Origin: Streptomyces sp. CBMA156
GTDB lineage: Bacteria > Actinomycetota > Actinomycetes > Streptomycetales > Streptomycetaceae
Length of the DNA stretch: 50,247 bases
Direction of reading: 5' to 3'
Assembly: GCF_014596515.1 (NCBI RefSeq)
Contig: NZ_MSJQ01000195.1
Location: 1-50,247 of the forward strand
This document shows, piece after piece, positions 33,633 through 42,451 of this stretch. The stretch's first letter is position 1. Each line of letters starts with the position of its first letter. The position numbers were made by a program, and so were the translations under genes. The notes below the pieces were generated by a model. The model was not told the origin of the DNA. It saw only the letters and a list, made by a program, of their open reading frames with translations, and searched no databases.

Positions 33633-33725
33633 ATGTCTGACCGTCACCCGATCGAGTGCGCCGCCATCGAGCTGGCGCTGATCGGCGTGGCCGCGCACTG
33701 CGTTTCCGACAATCTCTGTCGCTGA
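33633..33725 (+). CDS. Candidate 30-residue leader peptide
   Basis: The short frame starts at an ATG about 10 bases after a -10-like box and reads MSDRHPIECAAIELALIGVA, then AHCVSDNLCR, then TGA. It would be translated from a leaderless or nearly leaderless mRNA. Its end, LCR, recalls short leader peptides of actinomycetes. A small hairpin with a T-rich end follows, then the importer genes. The three Cys suggest, without proving, a response to cysteine or peptide supply. Chance is a real alternative at this length. Confidence 0.4.
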   Translation: MSDRHPIECAAIELALIGVAAHCVSDNLCR

Positions 33726-33763
33726 ATCCGCCTGTCCCGAAGCGTTGCGGTGATCGCCGCCTC

Positions 33764-33780
33764 GGGGCGTCGCCCCTTCT
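33764..33780 (+). terminator. Candidate attenuator hairpin
   Basis: GGGGCG-T-CGCCCC followed by TTCT lies 39 bases after the leader stop and 89 before the binding protein gene. The stem is short, so this is tentative. Confidence 0.3.
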
Positions 33781-33868
33781 GCGGGCGCGGTGCCGCTCAT
33801 TCCCCTCAAAGCCTCACTGCCGCCCGCCTTCCTCCGTACACCATCGGTAGCGAAAGGCTCCCTTTCCG

Positions 33869-35590
33869 ATGTCTCGAACCACCACCCTCACCCCTCGCCG
33901 CCTCGCCCTGGCGACCGTCACCGTCGCACTCGTCGTCGGCCTGGCGGCGTGCGGACCGAAGGCCGACGGCGGTGGTGGCACCGGCAAGGACGCCGCACCG
34001 CAGCAGGGCGGCACCCTCACCGTCCTCAACCAGCTCCCGCAGGAGCAGTTCGACCCCGCACGGCTCTACACCTCCGGCGGCGGCAACGTGCCCTCCCTGG
34101 TCTTCCGCACCCTCACCACCCGCAACCGGGTCGACGGCGCGGCCGGCACCAAGGTCGTCCCGGACCTCGCCACCGACACCGGCACCCCCTCCGAGGGCGC
34201 CACCGTGTGGACGTACCGCCTCAAGGACGGCCTGAAGTTCGAGGACGGCTCGCCGATCACCACCGCCGATATCAAGTACGGCATCGAAAGGTCATTCGCC
34301 CCCGAACTCTCCGGCGGGGCGCCATTCCTGAGGGACTGGCTGGTCGGCGCCGCCGACTACCAGGGCCCGTACAAGGACGGCCGCACCCTGGACGCCATCG
34401 AGACGCCGGACGAGAAGACCATCGTCTTCCGCCTCAACAAGCCCGAGGGCGACTTCCCGTACCTCGCGACCCAGACCCAGTTCGCGCCCGTCCCGAAGGC
34501 CAAGGACACCGGGGCGAAGTACCAGGACCACCCCGTCTCCTCCGGCCCGTACCAGGTGGAGAAGAACGAGAACGACGGCACCCACATCGTCCTCAAGCGC
34601 AATCCCAACTGGTCCTCGGCGACGGACGACCAGCGCAAGGCGTACCCCGACACCGTCGACGTGCAGTCCGGTCTCGACCCGGCCGTGATCAACCAGCGGC
34701 TCACCACCGGCACCGGGGCCGACGCCGCCGCCGTCACCACCGACACCAACCTCGGCCCCTCCGAACTCGCCCAGGTGAAGGACGACAAGGCGCTCGCCGC
34801 CCGCGTCGGCACCGGCCACTTCGGCTTCACCAACTACCTCGCGTTCAACCCCAAGGTGAAGCCCTTCGACAACCCCAAGGTGCGCCAGGCCGTCGCCTAC
34901 GCGATCAACCGCACCTCGGTCGTCAACGCCGCCGGCGGCTCCTCGCTCGCCGAGGCCGCCACCACCTACCTGCCCAGCCAGGAGACCTTCGGGTACACGC
35001 CGTACGACCCGTTCCCGGCCGGCGCCACCGGCAACCCGGAGAAGGCCAGGGAGCTGCTGAAGGAGGCCGGCTACCCGGACGGCCTGACCATCACGCTCAC
35101 CCACTCCACCACCGTGGGCAAGGGCTACGGCCCGGACCTGGCCACCGCCGTCCAGGACGGCCTGAAGGCGGCCGGGATCACCGTCCAGCTGGAGGCCCTG
35201 GACTCCACCCGGTACTCCAAGACCGTCCACGACGTCACCACCGAGCCCGGCCTCTTCCTCACCGGCTGGGGTGCCGACTGGCCGTCCGGCGGCCCGTTCC
35301 TCGCGCCGATCTTCGACGGCCGGCAGATCGTCACCGGCGGCTCCAACTTCAACTCCGCGCAGCTGGACGACCCTTCGGTGAACGACGAGATCGACCAGAT
35401 CAACAAGATCACCGACCACGCCGAGGCCGCCAAGCGCTGGGGCGCCCTGGACAAGCGCATCGGTGAGCAGGCCCTCACCGTCCCGCTGTACCACCCCGTC
35501 TACAAGCGGCTGTCCGGCAAGGACGTCCGCAACATCGTGATCAGCGACTGGACCGGCGTGCTCGACATCTCCCAGGTCGCGGTCAAGTAG
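33869..35590 (+). CDS. Peptide/nickel-type ABC transporter substrate-binding lipoprotein (SBP family 5)
   Basis: This is a 573-residue lipoprotein with signal and lipobox TVALVVGLAAC followed by GPKADGGGG. The fold of cluster C binding proteins is evident: GGTLTVLNQLPQEQFDPARLY at the N terminus, WTYRLKDGLKFEDGSPITTADIKYGIERSF, the DHPVSSGPYQVEKNEN motif, VRQAVAYAINRTSV, and the C-terminal PLYHPVYKRLSG. It captures oligopeptides (or similar solutes) outside the membrane and delivers them to the permeases encoded next. It is the first structural gene of the importer operon, with a possible leader peptide upstream. Confidence 0.95.
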   Translation: MSRTTTLTPRRLALATVTVALVVGLAACGPKADGGGGTGKDAAPQQGGTLTVLNQLPQEQFDPARLYTSGGGNVPSLVFRTLTTRNRVDGAAGTKVVPDLATDTGTPSEGATVWTYRLKDGLKFEDGSPITTADIKYGIERSFAPELSGGAPFLRDWLVGAADYQGPYKDGRTLDAIETPDEKTIVFRLNKPEGDFPYLATQTQFAPVPKAKDTGAKYQDHPVSSGPYQVEKNENDGTHIVLKRNPNWSSATDDQRKAYPDTVDVQSGLDPAVINQRLTTGTGADAAAVTTDTNLGPSELAQVKDDKALAARVGTGHFGFTNYLAFNPKVKPFDNPKVRQAVAYAINRTSVVNAAGGSSLAEAATTYLPSQETFGYTPYDPFPAGATGNPEKARELLKEAGYPDGLTITLTHSTTVGKGYGPDLATAVQDGLKAAGITVQLEALDSTRYSKTVHDVTTEPGLFLTGWGADWPSGGPFLAPIFDGRQIVTGGSNFNSAQLDDPSVNDEIDQINKITDHAEAAKRWGALDKRIGEQALTVPLYHPVYKRLSGKDVRNIVISDWTGVLDISQVAVK

Positions 35591-35622
35591 CGGACGGGAC
35601 CGGACGGATCGGTCGGACAACC

Positions 35623-36711
35623 ATGGCTCCACAGAAGCCCGGCGCCGGGGAGGCCCTCACCGCCTCCCCGGCCCCCGGAGGACGGCAGGTGTGGCGGCGG
35701 CTGCTCGCGCGGCGCGCCGCCCTCGCCGCCACCCTCGTCATCGTCCTGCTCGCCCTCGTCGCGGCGGCGGCACCGCTGCTCAGCGCGCTCGAAGGCCAGG
35801 ACCCCACCAGCTACCACAACGACCTGCTCGACTCCGCGGCCGGCGGAGTGCCCACCGGCTCCTTCGGCGGCGTGAGCGCCGACCACTGGCTGGGCGTCGA
35901 ACCGGGCACCGGGCGCGACGTGTTCGCCCGGCTCGTCCACGGCGCCCGGATCTCGCTGCTCGTCGCCGTCGGCGCCACCCTCGTCCAGGTCACCCTCGGC
36001 GTCCTGATCGGCCTCGCCGCCGGCCTCGGCAACCGGCTGGTCGACCAGCTGATCGGCAACACCACCGAGGTGATGCTCGCGCTGCCCTCGCTCGTCTTCG
36101 CCATCTCGCTGATGGCGGTCGTGCCGACCGGCTTCCCCCGCCCGCTCCTGCTGACGCTGGTCATCGGGCTGCTGGGCTGGGCCGGCACCTCCCGGGTGGT
36201 CCGGGCGCAGACGCTCAGCCTCCGGCAGCTCGACTACGTGTCCGCGGCCCGGCTCGCCGGCGCGAGCCGCTGGCGGATCGCCCGCCGGGAGCTGCTGCCC
36301 TCGCTGGCCGCGCCGGTCATCACCTACGCGGCGGTGCTGCTGCCCTCCAACATCATCGCCGAGGCCGGGCTCTCCTTCCTCGGCGTGGGCGTCAAGCCGC
36401 CGACCTCCTCGTGGGGCCAGATGCTCTCCGGCGCGACCACCTGGTTCCGCGCCGACCCGATGTACGTGCTGCTGCCGTCCGCGCTGCTGTTCGTCACCGT
36501 GCTCGCCTTCACCGTGCTCGGCGACGCCGTCCGCACCGAACTCGACCCCCGCGCGGCCTCCCGGCTGCGGGTCGGCACCGCGCGCGGCACCGCCAAGGAC
36601 GCCACGGCAGGCACCACCGCGGACGCCACCGCCGGGCAGGCCGCCGGCACGGACAGCGCCGCCAAGGGGAACGCCTCCGAGCAGACCACCGCCGAGGAGG
36701 CCACCGCATGA
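35623..36711 (+). CDS. ABC transporter permease, DppC/OppC type
   Basis: This is a 362-residue inner-membrane permease. The first helix (LAATLVIVLLALVAAAAPLL) is followed by DHWLGVEPGTGRDVFARLVHGARISLLVAVGATLVQ, a classic DppC phrase. The coupling EAA loop is DYVSAARLAGASRWRIARRELLPSLAAPVI. SFLGVGVKPPTSSWGQML is equally typical. The C-terminal 55 residues after DPRAASRLRVG are a Thr/Ala-rich low-complexity tail (TAKDATAGTTADATAG) not usual for the family. The ATG lies 32 bases after the binding protein stop; the next permease overlaps its end. Confidence 0.94.
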   Translation: MAPQKPGAGEALTASPAPGGRQVWRRLLARRAALAATLVIVLLALVAAAAPLLSALEGQDPTSYHNDLLDSAAGGVPTGSFGGVSADHWLGVEPGTGRDVFARLVHGARISLLVAVGATLVQVTLGVLIGLAAGLGNRLVDQLIGNTTEVMLALPSLVFAISLMAVVPTGFPRPLLLTLVIGLLGWAGTSRVVRAQTLSLRQLDYVSAARLAGASRWRIARRELLPSLAAPVITYAAVLLPSNIIAEAGLSFLGVGVKPPTSSWGQMLSGATTWFRADPMYVLLPSALLFVTVLAFTVLGDAVRTELDPRAASRLRVGTARGTAKDATAGTTADATAGQAAGTDSAAKGNASEQTTAEEATA

Positions 36712-37697
36712 CCCGCTTCCTGCTCCGCAAGGCCGCCGGCATGCTCGGCGTCCTGCTCGCCCTCTCCCTGATCGTCTACGCGGTCTTCTACATCGCCCCC
36801 GGCGACCCCGCCCAGCTGGCCTGCGGCGAGAAGTGCAGCCCCGCCCAGGTCGCCCAGGTCCGCGAACGGCTGGGCCTCGACGCGCCGGTCTACCTCCAGT
36901 ACGCCCACTTCCTCCAGGGCATCGTCGCCGGCCGCGACTTCAGCGCCGGGACGGGCCTGCTGCACTGCCCGGCACCCTGCCTGGGCGTCTCCTACCGCAG
37001 CGGCGAGCAGGTCACCGACATGATCACCGCCCGCCTCCCGGTGACGGCCTCGCTGGCGCTCGGCGCGATGGTGCTCTGGCTGCTCCTCGGCGTCGGCACC
37101 GGGCTGCTCTCGGCACTGCGCCGGGGCCGGCTCAGCGAGCGCCTGCTGACCGCGCTGACGCTGGCCGGCGGCTCCGTCCCGGTCTTCGTCATCGGCCTGG
37201 TGCTGCTCATCGTCCTCTGCGCCCAGCTCCAGTGGCTGCCGTTCCCGAGCTACGTCCCGCTCACCGAGGACCCCCAGCAGTGGTTCTGGGGCCTGCTGCT
37301 GCCCTGGATCTCGCTCGCCCTGATCGAGTCCGCCAAGTACGCCCGGCTGACCCGCTCCTCCATGCTGGAGACCCTCGCCGACGACCACATCCGGACCTTC
37401 CGGGCGTACGGCGTCAGCGAGCGGCACCTGGTGACCAGGCACGCGCTGCGCGGCGCGCTCACCCCGGTGATCGCGCTCACCGCCATCGACCTGGGGACGA
37501 TGTTCGGGTCCGCGGTACTGACCGAGTCGCTCTTCGGCCTCCCGGGGCTCGGCAAGCTGCTGGTCACCTCGGTCGGCCTGATCGACCTGCCGACCGTCGT
37601 CGGCCTCACCCTCGTCACCGGGTTCTGCGTGGTCCTCGCCAACGTCATCGCGGACGTGCTCTACGCGGTGACCGACCGAAGGGTGGTCCTGTCATGA
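36708..37697 (+). CDS. ABC transporter permease, DppB/OppB type
   Basis: This is a 329-residue permease beginning [35 protein letters not shown], the family opening. It has [26 protein letters not shown], the EAA loop ([39 protein letters not shown]) and [18 protein letters not shown]. An insert with three or four Cys ([21 protein letters not shown]) lies in outer loops and could form disulfides. Its ATG overlaps the previous stop and its stop overlaps the ATPase start, so the operon is tightly coupled. Confidence 0.95.
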   Translation: MTRFLLRKAAGMLGVLLALSLIVYAVFYIAPGDPAQLACGEKCSPAQVAQVRERLGLDAPVYLQYAHFLQGIVAGRDFSAGTGLLHCPAPCLGVSYRSGEQVTDMITARLPVTASLALGAMVLWLLLGVGTGLLSALRRGRLSERLLTALTLAGGSVPVFVIGLVLLIVLCAQLQWLPFPSYVPLTEDPQQWFWGLLLPWISLALIESAKYARLTRSSMLETLADDHIRTFRAYGVSERHLVTRHALRGALTPVIALTAIDLGTMFGSAVLTESLFGLPGLGKLLVTSVGLIDLPTVVGLTLVTGFCVVLANVIADVLYAVTDRRVVLS

Positions 37698-39385
37698 GCC
37701 CCGCATCCCCGGTCGAGGCCGGGAGCCTCGTCGACGTCCGGGACCTGGTCGTCGACTTCCCGGTCGGCGACGGCCACGTCCGCGCCGTCGACGGCGTCGG
37801 CTTCACCCTGGAGGCCGGACAGGCCCTCGGCATCGTCGGCGAGTCCGGCTCCGGCAAGAGCACCGTCGCCTACGGACTGCTCGGCCTGCACCGCGGCACC
37901 GGCGCCCGGATCGGCGGCACCGTCCGGGTCGCCGGCGTCGACGCCGTCACCGCCGAGGGCGCCGAACTCCGGCGCCTGCGCGGCGGACTGGCCGCCATGG
38001 TGTTCCAGGACCCGCTCTCCGCGCTCGACCCGTACTACGCGGTGGGCGACCAGATCGCCGAGGTCGTCCGGGTCCACCGGGACGTCTCCCGCCGGGCCGC
38101 CAGGGCGCGGGCCGTCGAGGTGCTCGACCGCGTCGGCATCCCCGACGCGGCGCGGCGCTCGCGCTCGCGTCCGCACGAGTTCAGCGGCGGCATGCGCCAG
38201 CGGGTGCTGATCGCGATGGCCCTGGCCTGCGAGCCGCGGCTGATCGTCGCCGACGAGCCGACGACCGCGCTGGACGTCACCGTCCAGGCCCAGGTCCTCG
38301 ACCTGCTGCACGAGTTGCGCGCCGAGACCGGGGCCGGGCTGGTCCTGGTCACCCACGACCTGGGCGTGGTCGCCGGGAGCGTCGACCGGGTGCTGGTGAT
38401 GAAGGACGGCCGGGCGGTGGAGCACGGCCCCGTCACCGAGGTGCTGGGCGCGCCGCGCGAGCCGTACACCCGCGCGCTGCTGTCGGCGGTGCCCCGGGTC
38501 GACGCGCCCGGCGCTCCGAGCGAGCCGGCCAAGCCTTCCGAGCCGACCGGGGACGTCCTGCTCGAAGCCACCGACCTGCGCCGGGAGTTCGCCTCCCGCG
38601 GCGGACTCGGCCGGCGCGCCGCCCCCGTCACCGCCGTGGACGGCGTCTCGCTCACCGTGCGGGCCGGCGAGACGCTGGGCGTCGTCGGCGAGTCCGGCTC
38701 CGGCAAGACCACGCTCGGACGGATGCTGGTCCGCCTGCTGGAGCCGACCGGCGGCCGGCTGCACTACCGCGGCCGGGACATCGGGGCGCTCGGGGACAAG
38801 GAACTGCGCCCGCTCCGGCGGGAGTTGCAGATGGTCTTCCAGGACCCGGTGTCCTCGCTCAACCCGCGCCGCAGCATCGGGGAGTCCGTCGCCGACCCGC
38901 TGCGCATCAACGGCGAGACCGACGAGCGCCGGATCCGCGCCCGGGTCGGCGAACTGCTCGAACGCGTGGGGCTCGATCCCGACTGGTACCACCGCTACCC
39001 GCACGAGTTCTCTGGCGGGCAGCGGCAGCGGGTCGGCATCGCCCGGGCGCTGGCACCGGAGCCGCGGCTGATCGTCTGCGACGAACCGGTCTCCGCGCTG
39101 GACGTCACCACCCAGGCCCAGGTCGTCGAGCTGCTGGGCGAGTTGCAGCGTGACCTCGGCCTCGCGCTGGTGTTCATCGCCCACGACCTCGCCGTGGTCC
39201 GGCAGGTCAGCGACCGGGTCGCCGTGATGCGGGCCGGACGGATCGTGGAACAGGGCGACGCCGCCACGGTGTACGACTCCCCCCAGCACGCCTACACCAA
39301 GGGCCTGCTGGCCGCCGTACCGGTGCTGGACCCTGCCGAGGCGGCCGCCCGCCGCCACGCCCGGCTGGCCTCCGCCGGCGCCTGA
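37694..39385 (+). CDS. Fused double ATPase of peptide ABC transporter (DppD-DppF type)
   Basis: This is a 563-residue protein holding two complete ABC domains. Domain 1 (about 10-255) has [50 protein letters not shown] and LVTHDLGVV. Domain 2 (about 295-550) has [51 protein letters not shown] and FIAHDLAVV. The oligopeptide-specific tail [13 protein letters not shown] / [14 protein letters not shown] is present after each. Separate DppD and DppF proteins are the commonest arrangement; fusions are known in actinomycetes. It powers uptake through the two permeases encoded just upstream. Confidence 0.96.
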   Translation: MSPASPVEAGSLVDVRDLVVDFPVGDGHVRAVDGVGFTLEAGQALGIVGESGSGKSTVAYGLLGLHRGTGARIGGTVRVAGVDAVTAEGAELRRLRGGLAAMVFQDPLSALDPYYAVGDQIAEVVRVHRDVSRRAARARAVEVLDRVGIPDAARRSRSRPHEFSGGMRQRVLIAMALACEPRLIVADEPTTALDVTVQAQVLDLLHELRAETGAGLVLVTHDLGVVAGSVDRVLVMKDGRAVEHGPVTEVLGAPREPYTRALLSAVPRVDAPGAPSEPAKPSEPTGDVLLEATDLRREFASRGGLGRRAAPVTAVDGVSLTVRAGETLGVVGESGSGKTTLGRMLVRLLEPTGGRLHYRGRDIGALGDKELRPLRRELQMVFQDPVSSLNPRRSIGESVADPLRINGETDERRIRARVGELLERVGLDPDWYHRYPHEFSGGQRQRVGIARALAPEPRLIVCDEPVSALDVTTQAQVVELLGELQRDLGLALVFIAHDLAVVRQVSDRVAVMRAGRIVEQGDAATVYDSPQHAYTKGLLAAVPVLDPAEAAARRHARLASAGA

Positions 39386-39433
39386 CCCGCCTCCGGCCGG
39401 CCGGGCCGGGGGGCTCGGCCGCCCGGAGGCCCC

Positions 39434-39466
39434 GCGTGGGAAGTCGGCCCCGCCGACTTCCCACGC
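39434..39466. repeat. Dispersed palindrome, copy d (likely operon terminator)
   Basis: This is a perfect 15-bp stem, GCGTGGGAAGTCGGC with a CCC loop and its complement, 48 bases after the importer operon stop. The inner 10 bp are those of the palindromes at 13.1 and 16.6 kb, so it is either a mobile repeat used as a terminator or a terminator family in this genome. Confidence 0.85.
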
Positions 39467-39520
39467 AGCCCGCTGTCGGTGCGCGTGGCAGGCCCGGTCG
39501 GCTCCACCCGAGGGGACTGC

Positions 39521-39712
39521 TCAGTTTCTGCGGAGCTGGTCGATGATGGCGAAGAGCATCCCCAGCGCCACCGGATAGCTACAGGCCGCCCAGACCGCCG
39601 CCTTGCGGCGGTCCTCGCCGGACCACCGCGCCACCCCATATGCTCCGACGCTCACGAAACCCGCGAGGCACAGGGCCAGCAGGGTGCGGAGCACAACCAC
39701 GGTGGACAACAA
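39521..39712 (-). CDS. Small membrane protein
   Basis: This short protein (63 residues from the TTG at 39712) has two hydrophobic segments: LRTLLALCLAGFVSVGAYGVARW and AAVWAACSYPVALGMLFAIID. It ends in QLRRN. The start is uncertain: the TTG has GGAGG five bases upstream and is preferred, while GTG codons at 39748 and 39751 would give a longer, less typical N terminus. The family is not recognised. It is divergent from the triple-HTH regulator across roughly 90 bases and may be controlled by it. Confidence 0.65.
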   Translation of the reverse strand: MLSTVVVLRTLLALCLAGFVSVGAYGVARWSGEDRRKAAVWAACSYPVALGMLFAIIDQLRRN

Positions 39713-39800
39713 CCCGGCCTCCGGAAAAGTAACCTGAGCATGCGACACCACCTCGCAGCGTGTTGCGTGTTGCGAGGCAAACCGAGAGTAGGGGTGCCGG

Positions 39801-41354
39801 ATGGTCCATGTCGAGCCGGGGGAACGAGAGTTGGAGCAGCGGCAGGCCGGCGACACCGAACCGAACCCGCTCGCGCTGTTCGCCGAGGAACTCCGCACCC
39901 TCCAGCGGGCCTCACCCCTCACCCCGACCGAGACCCACAGGAGCACCGGCGTTCCCCTCTCGACCGTCTACGCGGCACTCGCCGGCACCCGACTGCCCTC
40001 GGAGCCCGTACTCGCCGCCCTGGTGGAGGCTTGGCAAGGGGACCGCCGGAGCTGGATCACCCTGCGCCGGGAGACGGCGGCCGAACTCAGGACCGGCGAT
40101 GCCGCGGGTCCAGGACCGGACACCGACGGACGGCTGCCGACCGATCTGTCCGGCCACCTCACGGCACTGGCCGGGAAATCCGGCGTGTCGATCCGCGAGC
40201 TGGCGCGGCGGGCCGGCGTCAACGCCTCGACGGTCAGCCGGGCGCTCTCCGGTGAGACGCTGCCGGGGTGGGAGGTCCTCCGCTCGCTCGCCACCGCACT
40301 GGACCTGGACGAACCCGGGCGGGAAGCGCTCAGGCGGCTCTGGCTCTCGGCGACGCGGACGGCCGAACGACCGGAGCCGGCGGCCGGTGGAATGCGGAAC
40401 GCCGGGCAGGCGGCACGGCATCCGGAGACCGCACCCTCCAGGTCCGACCCGGCCCCGCAGCCCCCCGGTGTTCCGGCCCACAGCCCGACCGCGGCGGCCC
40501 TCGCACTGGCGAACCGGCTCCGGAGAACACGCCACTCCCTCGGCCTGACACTGGCCACGGCATCCAGTGAACTCGCCCTGTCCAAATCCCGGTTGAGCCG
40601 GTTCGAGAGGGGGGTCGGCCTCCCGAGCCCGGAACTCCTCGAACTCCTGGCGGACCTGTACCGCGTTCCGGCGGTCGAGCGCGATGAACTGCGTCGGCTC
40701 CGCACCGAGGCGGAGGCCCGGGAATGGTGGAGCGAGTACGACGGCAGACCGACCGGCGCGCTGTCCCGGCTGCTCTCCCTCGAACCCGTGGCGGAGTGGA
40801 TGCACGTCTACGAGGCCACCGTCATTCCAGGACTGCTCCAGACGGAGCCGTACGGCACGGCACTTGCGGAGAGAACGGCCCTTCACCACGACGAGAGCGG
40901 CATCGCCTCCCAGGCCGCGCTCCAGTCGCGCGTGGCGCTCCGCATGGAGCGGCAACGCAGATTCCTCGCCTCCGACACCAGCTCGGTGTTCCTGCTCGAC
41001 GAGAGCACGCTGCACCGGAAAGTCGGGGACGCCGCGCAGATGGTGGAGCAGATCGAGCACCTGCTCCGGATGGCCGAGAAACCCGGCATCCGCATCCGCG
41101 TCGTTCCCCTGGAACAGTCCCTGCCCATCGCCGTCGGCTCACTCACCCGTCTGGAGTTCCGATCCCCCGACGTCCCCGAGGTGCTGTACCACGAGGGGAT
41201 CAGGACCACGGAACACGTCTTCGAGGGGGACCCGGACTACGGGGATTTCACTCCCTACCGAGAGGCACTGTTCAGGATCACCACTGCCGCCGCGAACAGG
41301 GCGGCGAGCATGGACATCCTCAGGTCGGCCCGGGACCGCTTCGCCCGCACCTGA
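39801..41354 (+). CDS. XRE-family regulator with three HTH-like regions and a DUF5753 domain
   Basis: This protein has 517 residues. The C-terminal part (about 325-515) is a DUF5753 sensor domain: EWMHVYEATVIPGLLQTEPY, ERQRRFLASDTSSVFLLDES, VEQIEHLLRMAEKPGIRIRVVPL and VLYHEGIRTTEHVFEGD. Directly before it is the usual HTH (LANRLRRTRHSLGLTLATASSELALSKSRLSRFERG, about 235-275). Two more HTH-like regions precede it: TPTETHRSTGVPLSTVYAALAG (about 42-63) and VSIRELARRAGVNASTVSRALSG (about 128-150). The normal family has one HTH and about 280 residues, so this is roughly twice as long. No DUF397 partner is adjacent. Confidence 0.88.
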   Translation: MVHVEPGERELEQRQAGDTEPNPLALFAEELRTLQRASPLTPTETHRSTGVPLSTVYAALAGTRLPSEPVLAALVEAWQGDRRSWITLRRETAAELRTGDAAGPGPDTDGRLPTDLSGHLTALAGKSGVSIRELARRAGVNASTVSRALSGETLPGWEVLRSLATALDLDEPGREALRRLWLSATRTAERPEPAAGGMRNAGQAARHPETAPSRSDPAPQPPGVPAHSPTAAALALANRLRRTRHSLGLTLATASSELALSKSRLSRFERGVGLPSPELLELLADLYRVPAVERDELRRLRTEAEAREWWSEYDGRPTGALSRLLSLEPVAEWMHVYEATVIPGLLQTEPYGTALAERTALHHDESGIASQAALQSRVALRMERQRRFLASDTSSVFLLDESTLHRKVGDAAQMVEQIEHLLRMAEKPGIRIRVVPLEQSLPIAVGSLTRLEFRSPDVPEVLYHEGIRTTEHVFEGDPDYGDFTPYREALFRITTAAANRAASMDILRSARDRFART

Positions 41355-41368
41355 CCGGAGCGCGGGGC

Positions 41369-42367
41369 TCAGGCCCGGCTCGGGGCTCCGCTCCGGAGGC
41401 GGAAGGTGGTGCGGTAGGCCTGCGGGGTCACGCCGATCGCCGCGTGCAGGTGCTGGCGCAGGGACGCTCCGGTCGCGAAGCCGATCTCCGTCGCGATCCG
41501 GTCGACCGGGAGGTCGCTGGTCTCCAGCAGGTGGCGGGCGCGGTGCACCCGCTGCTGGATCAGCCAGCGGCCGGGGCTCGTCCCGGTCTCCTCGTGGAAG
41601 CGGCGGGCGAAGGTGCGCGGGCTCATCCGGGCGTGCGCGGCCAGCTCCCGCAGGGCGAGCGGCCGGTCGAGGTGTTCCAGCGCCCAGGCCTGGGTGGCGG
41701 CGGTGCCGTTGGCGCCCTCCGGGGGCATCGGCTGTTCGATGTACTGGGCCTGGCCGCCCTCGCGCCAGGGCGGCACCACGCAGTGCCGGGCGATCCGGTT
41801 GGCGACGGCGCTGCCGTGGTCCGAGCGCACCACGTGCAGGCACACGTCGAGCCCGGAGGCGGCGCCGGCCGAGGTGAGCACGTCGCCGTCGTCGACGAAC
41901 AACACGTCGGGGTCCAGGACGACTTGGGGGTACATCCGGCGGAAGACCTGCGCCACGGACCAGTGGGTGGTGGCCGGGCGTCCGTCCAGCAGACCGGCGG
42001 CGGCCAGCGCGAACGCGCCGGTGCAGATGGAGACCAGGCGGGTGCCGGGGCGGATCCGGGCGAGGGCCGCGCGCACCGGCTCCGGCAGCTCGGCGGTGAC
42101 GTGGCGCAGGTCGTACGGCGGGAGGATCACCGTGTCGGCGCTCTCCAGTGCCTCGGGCCCGTGCCCGACGGTGATGGTGAAGTCGGCGTCGGTCCTGACC
42201 GTCCGGTCGTCCGTCGCCGCGCACGTCACCACCTCGTACGCCCCCGGCACCCCGGGGAAGACCCGGTTCGGGATGCCCAGCTCGAAGGGGTAGACGCCGT
42301 CGAGGGCGAGGACGACGACCCGGTGCGGCGGCCGGTCACCGGGGTCACGGGGTTCGATCGCAGCCAT
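41369..42367 (-). CDS. GlxA-type transcriptional regulator (DJ-1/PfpI domain plus AraC HTH)
   Basis: This protein has 332 residues. The N-terminal domain (about 15-190) is DJ-1/PfpI-like: VVVLALDGVYPFELGIPNRVF, with the nucleophile-elbow segment LVSICTGAFALAAAGLLDGR and ATTHW. The C-terminal AraC domain has two HTHs: LALRELAAHARMSPRTFARRFHEETG and PVDRIATEIGFATGASLRQHLHAAIGVTPQAYR. Regulators of this group usually control nearby oxidoreductase genes. It is transcribed away from the NADPH:quinone-type oxidoreductase, with a small palindrome between them. Confidence 0.93.
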   Translation of the reverse strand: MAAIEPRDPGDRPPHRVVVLALDGVYPFELGIPNRVFPGVPGAYEVVTCAATDDRTVRTDADFTITVGHGPEALESADTVILPPYDLRHVTAELPEPVRAALARIRPGTRLVSICTGAFALAAAGLLDGRPATTHWSVAQVFRRMYPQVVLDPDVLFVDDGDVLTSAGAASGLDVCLHVVRSDHGSAVANRIARHCVVPPWREGGQAQYIEQPMPPEGANGTAATQAWALEHLDRPLALRELAAHARMSPRTFARRFHEETGTSPGRWLIQQRVHRARHLLETSDLPVDRIATEIGFATGASLRQHLHAAIGVTPQAYRTTFRLRSGAPSRA

Positions 42368-42387
42368 GGCACGATCCTAGCGTTCTT

Positions 42388-42401
42388 TGGCAATCTTGCC
42401 A
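42388..42401. promoter_or_regulatory. Candidate operator between divergent genes
   Basis: TGGCA-ATCT-TGCCA lies 21 bases upstream of the GlxA-type start and about 50 before the oxidoreductase start. The short dyad suits a regulator acting on both promoters. Confidence 0.4.
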
Positions 42402-42451
42402 TTTCCCAGGTCAGGGCCGTGCCGCAGGCTGGATCCATGACCAGGAACACC

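Larger units (their letters stand above)
33083..33868. other. Large divergent intergenic region with hairpins and a candidate leader ORF
   Basis: These 786 bases have lower GC than the neighbourhood. Besides the leader ORF and hairpins listed separately, there is an inverted repeat GTTAC-(6)-GTAAC (33364-33379), TCCCTGTC-CCC-GACAGGGA (33542-33560) and CCGTTC-(6)-GAACGG near 33479. Nothing else looks coding. Confidence 0.55.
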
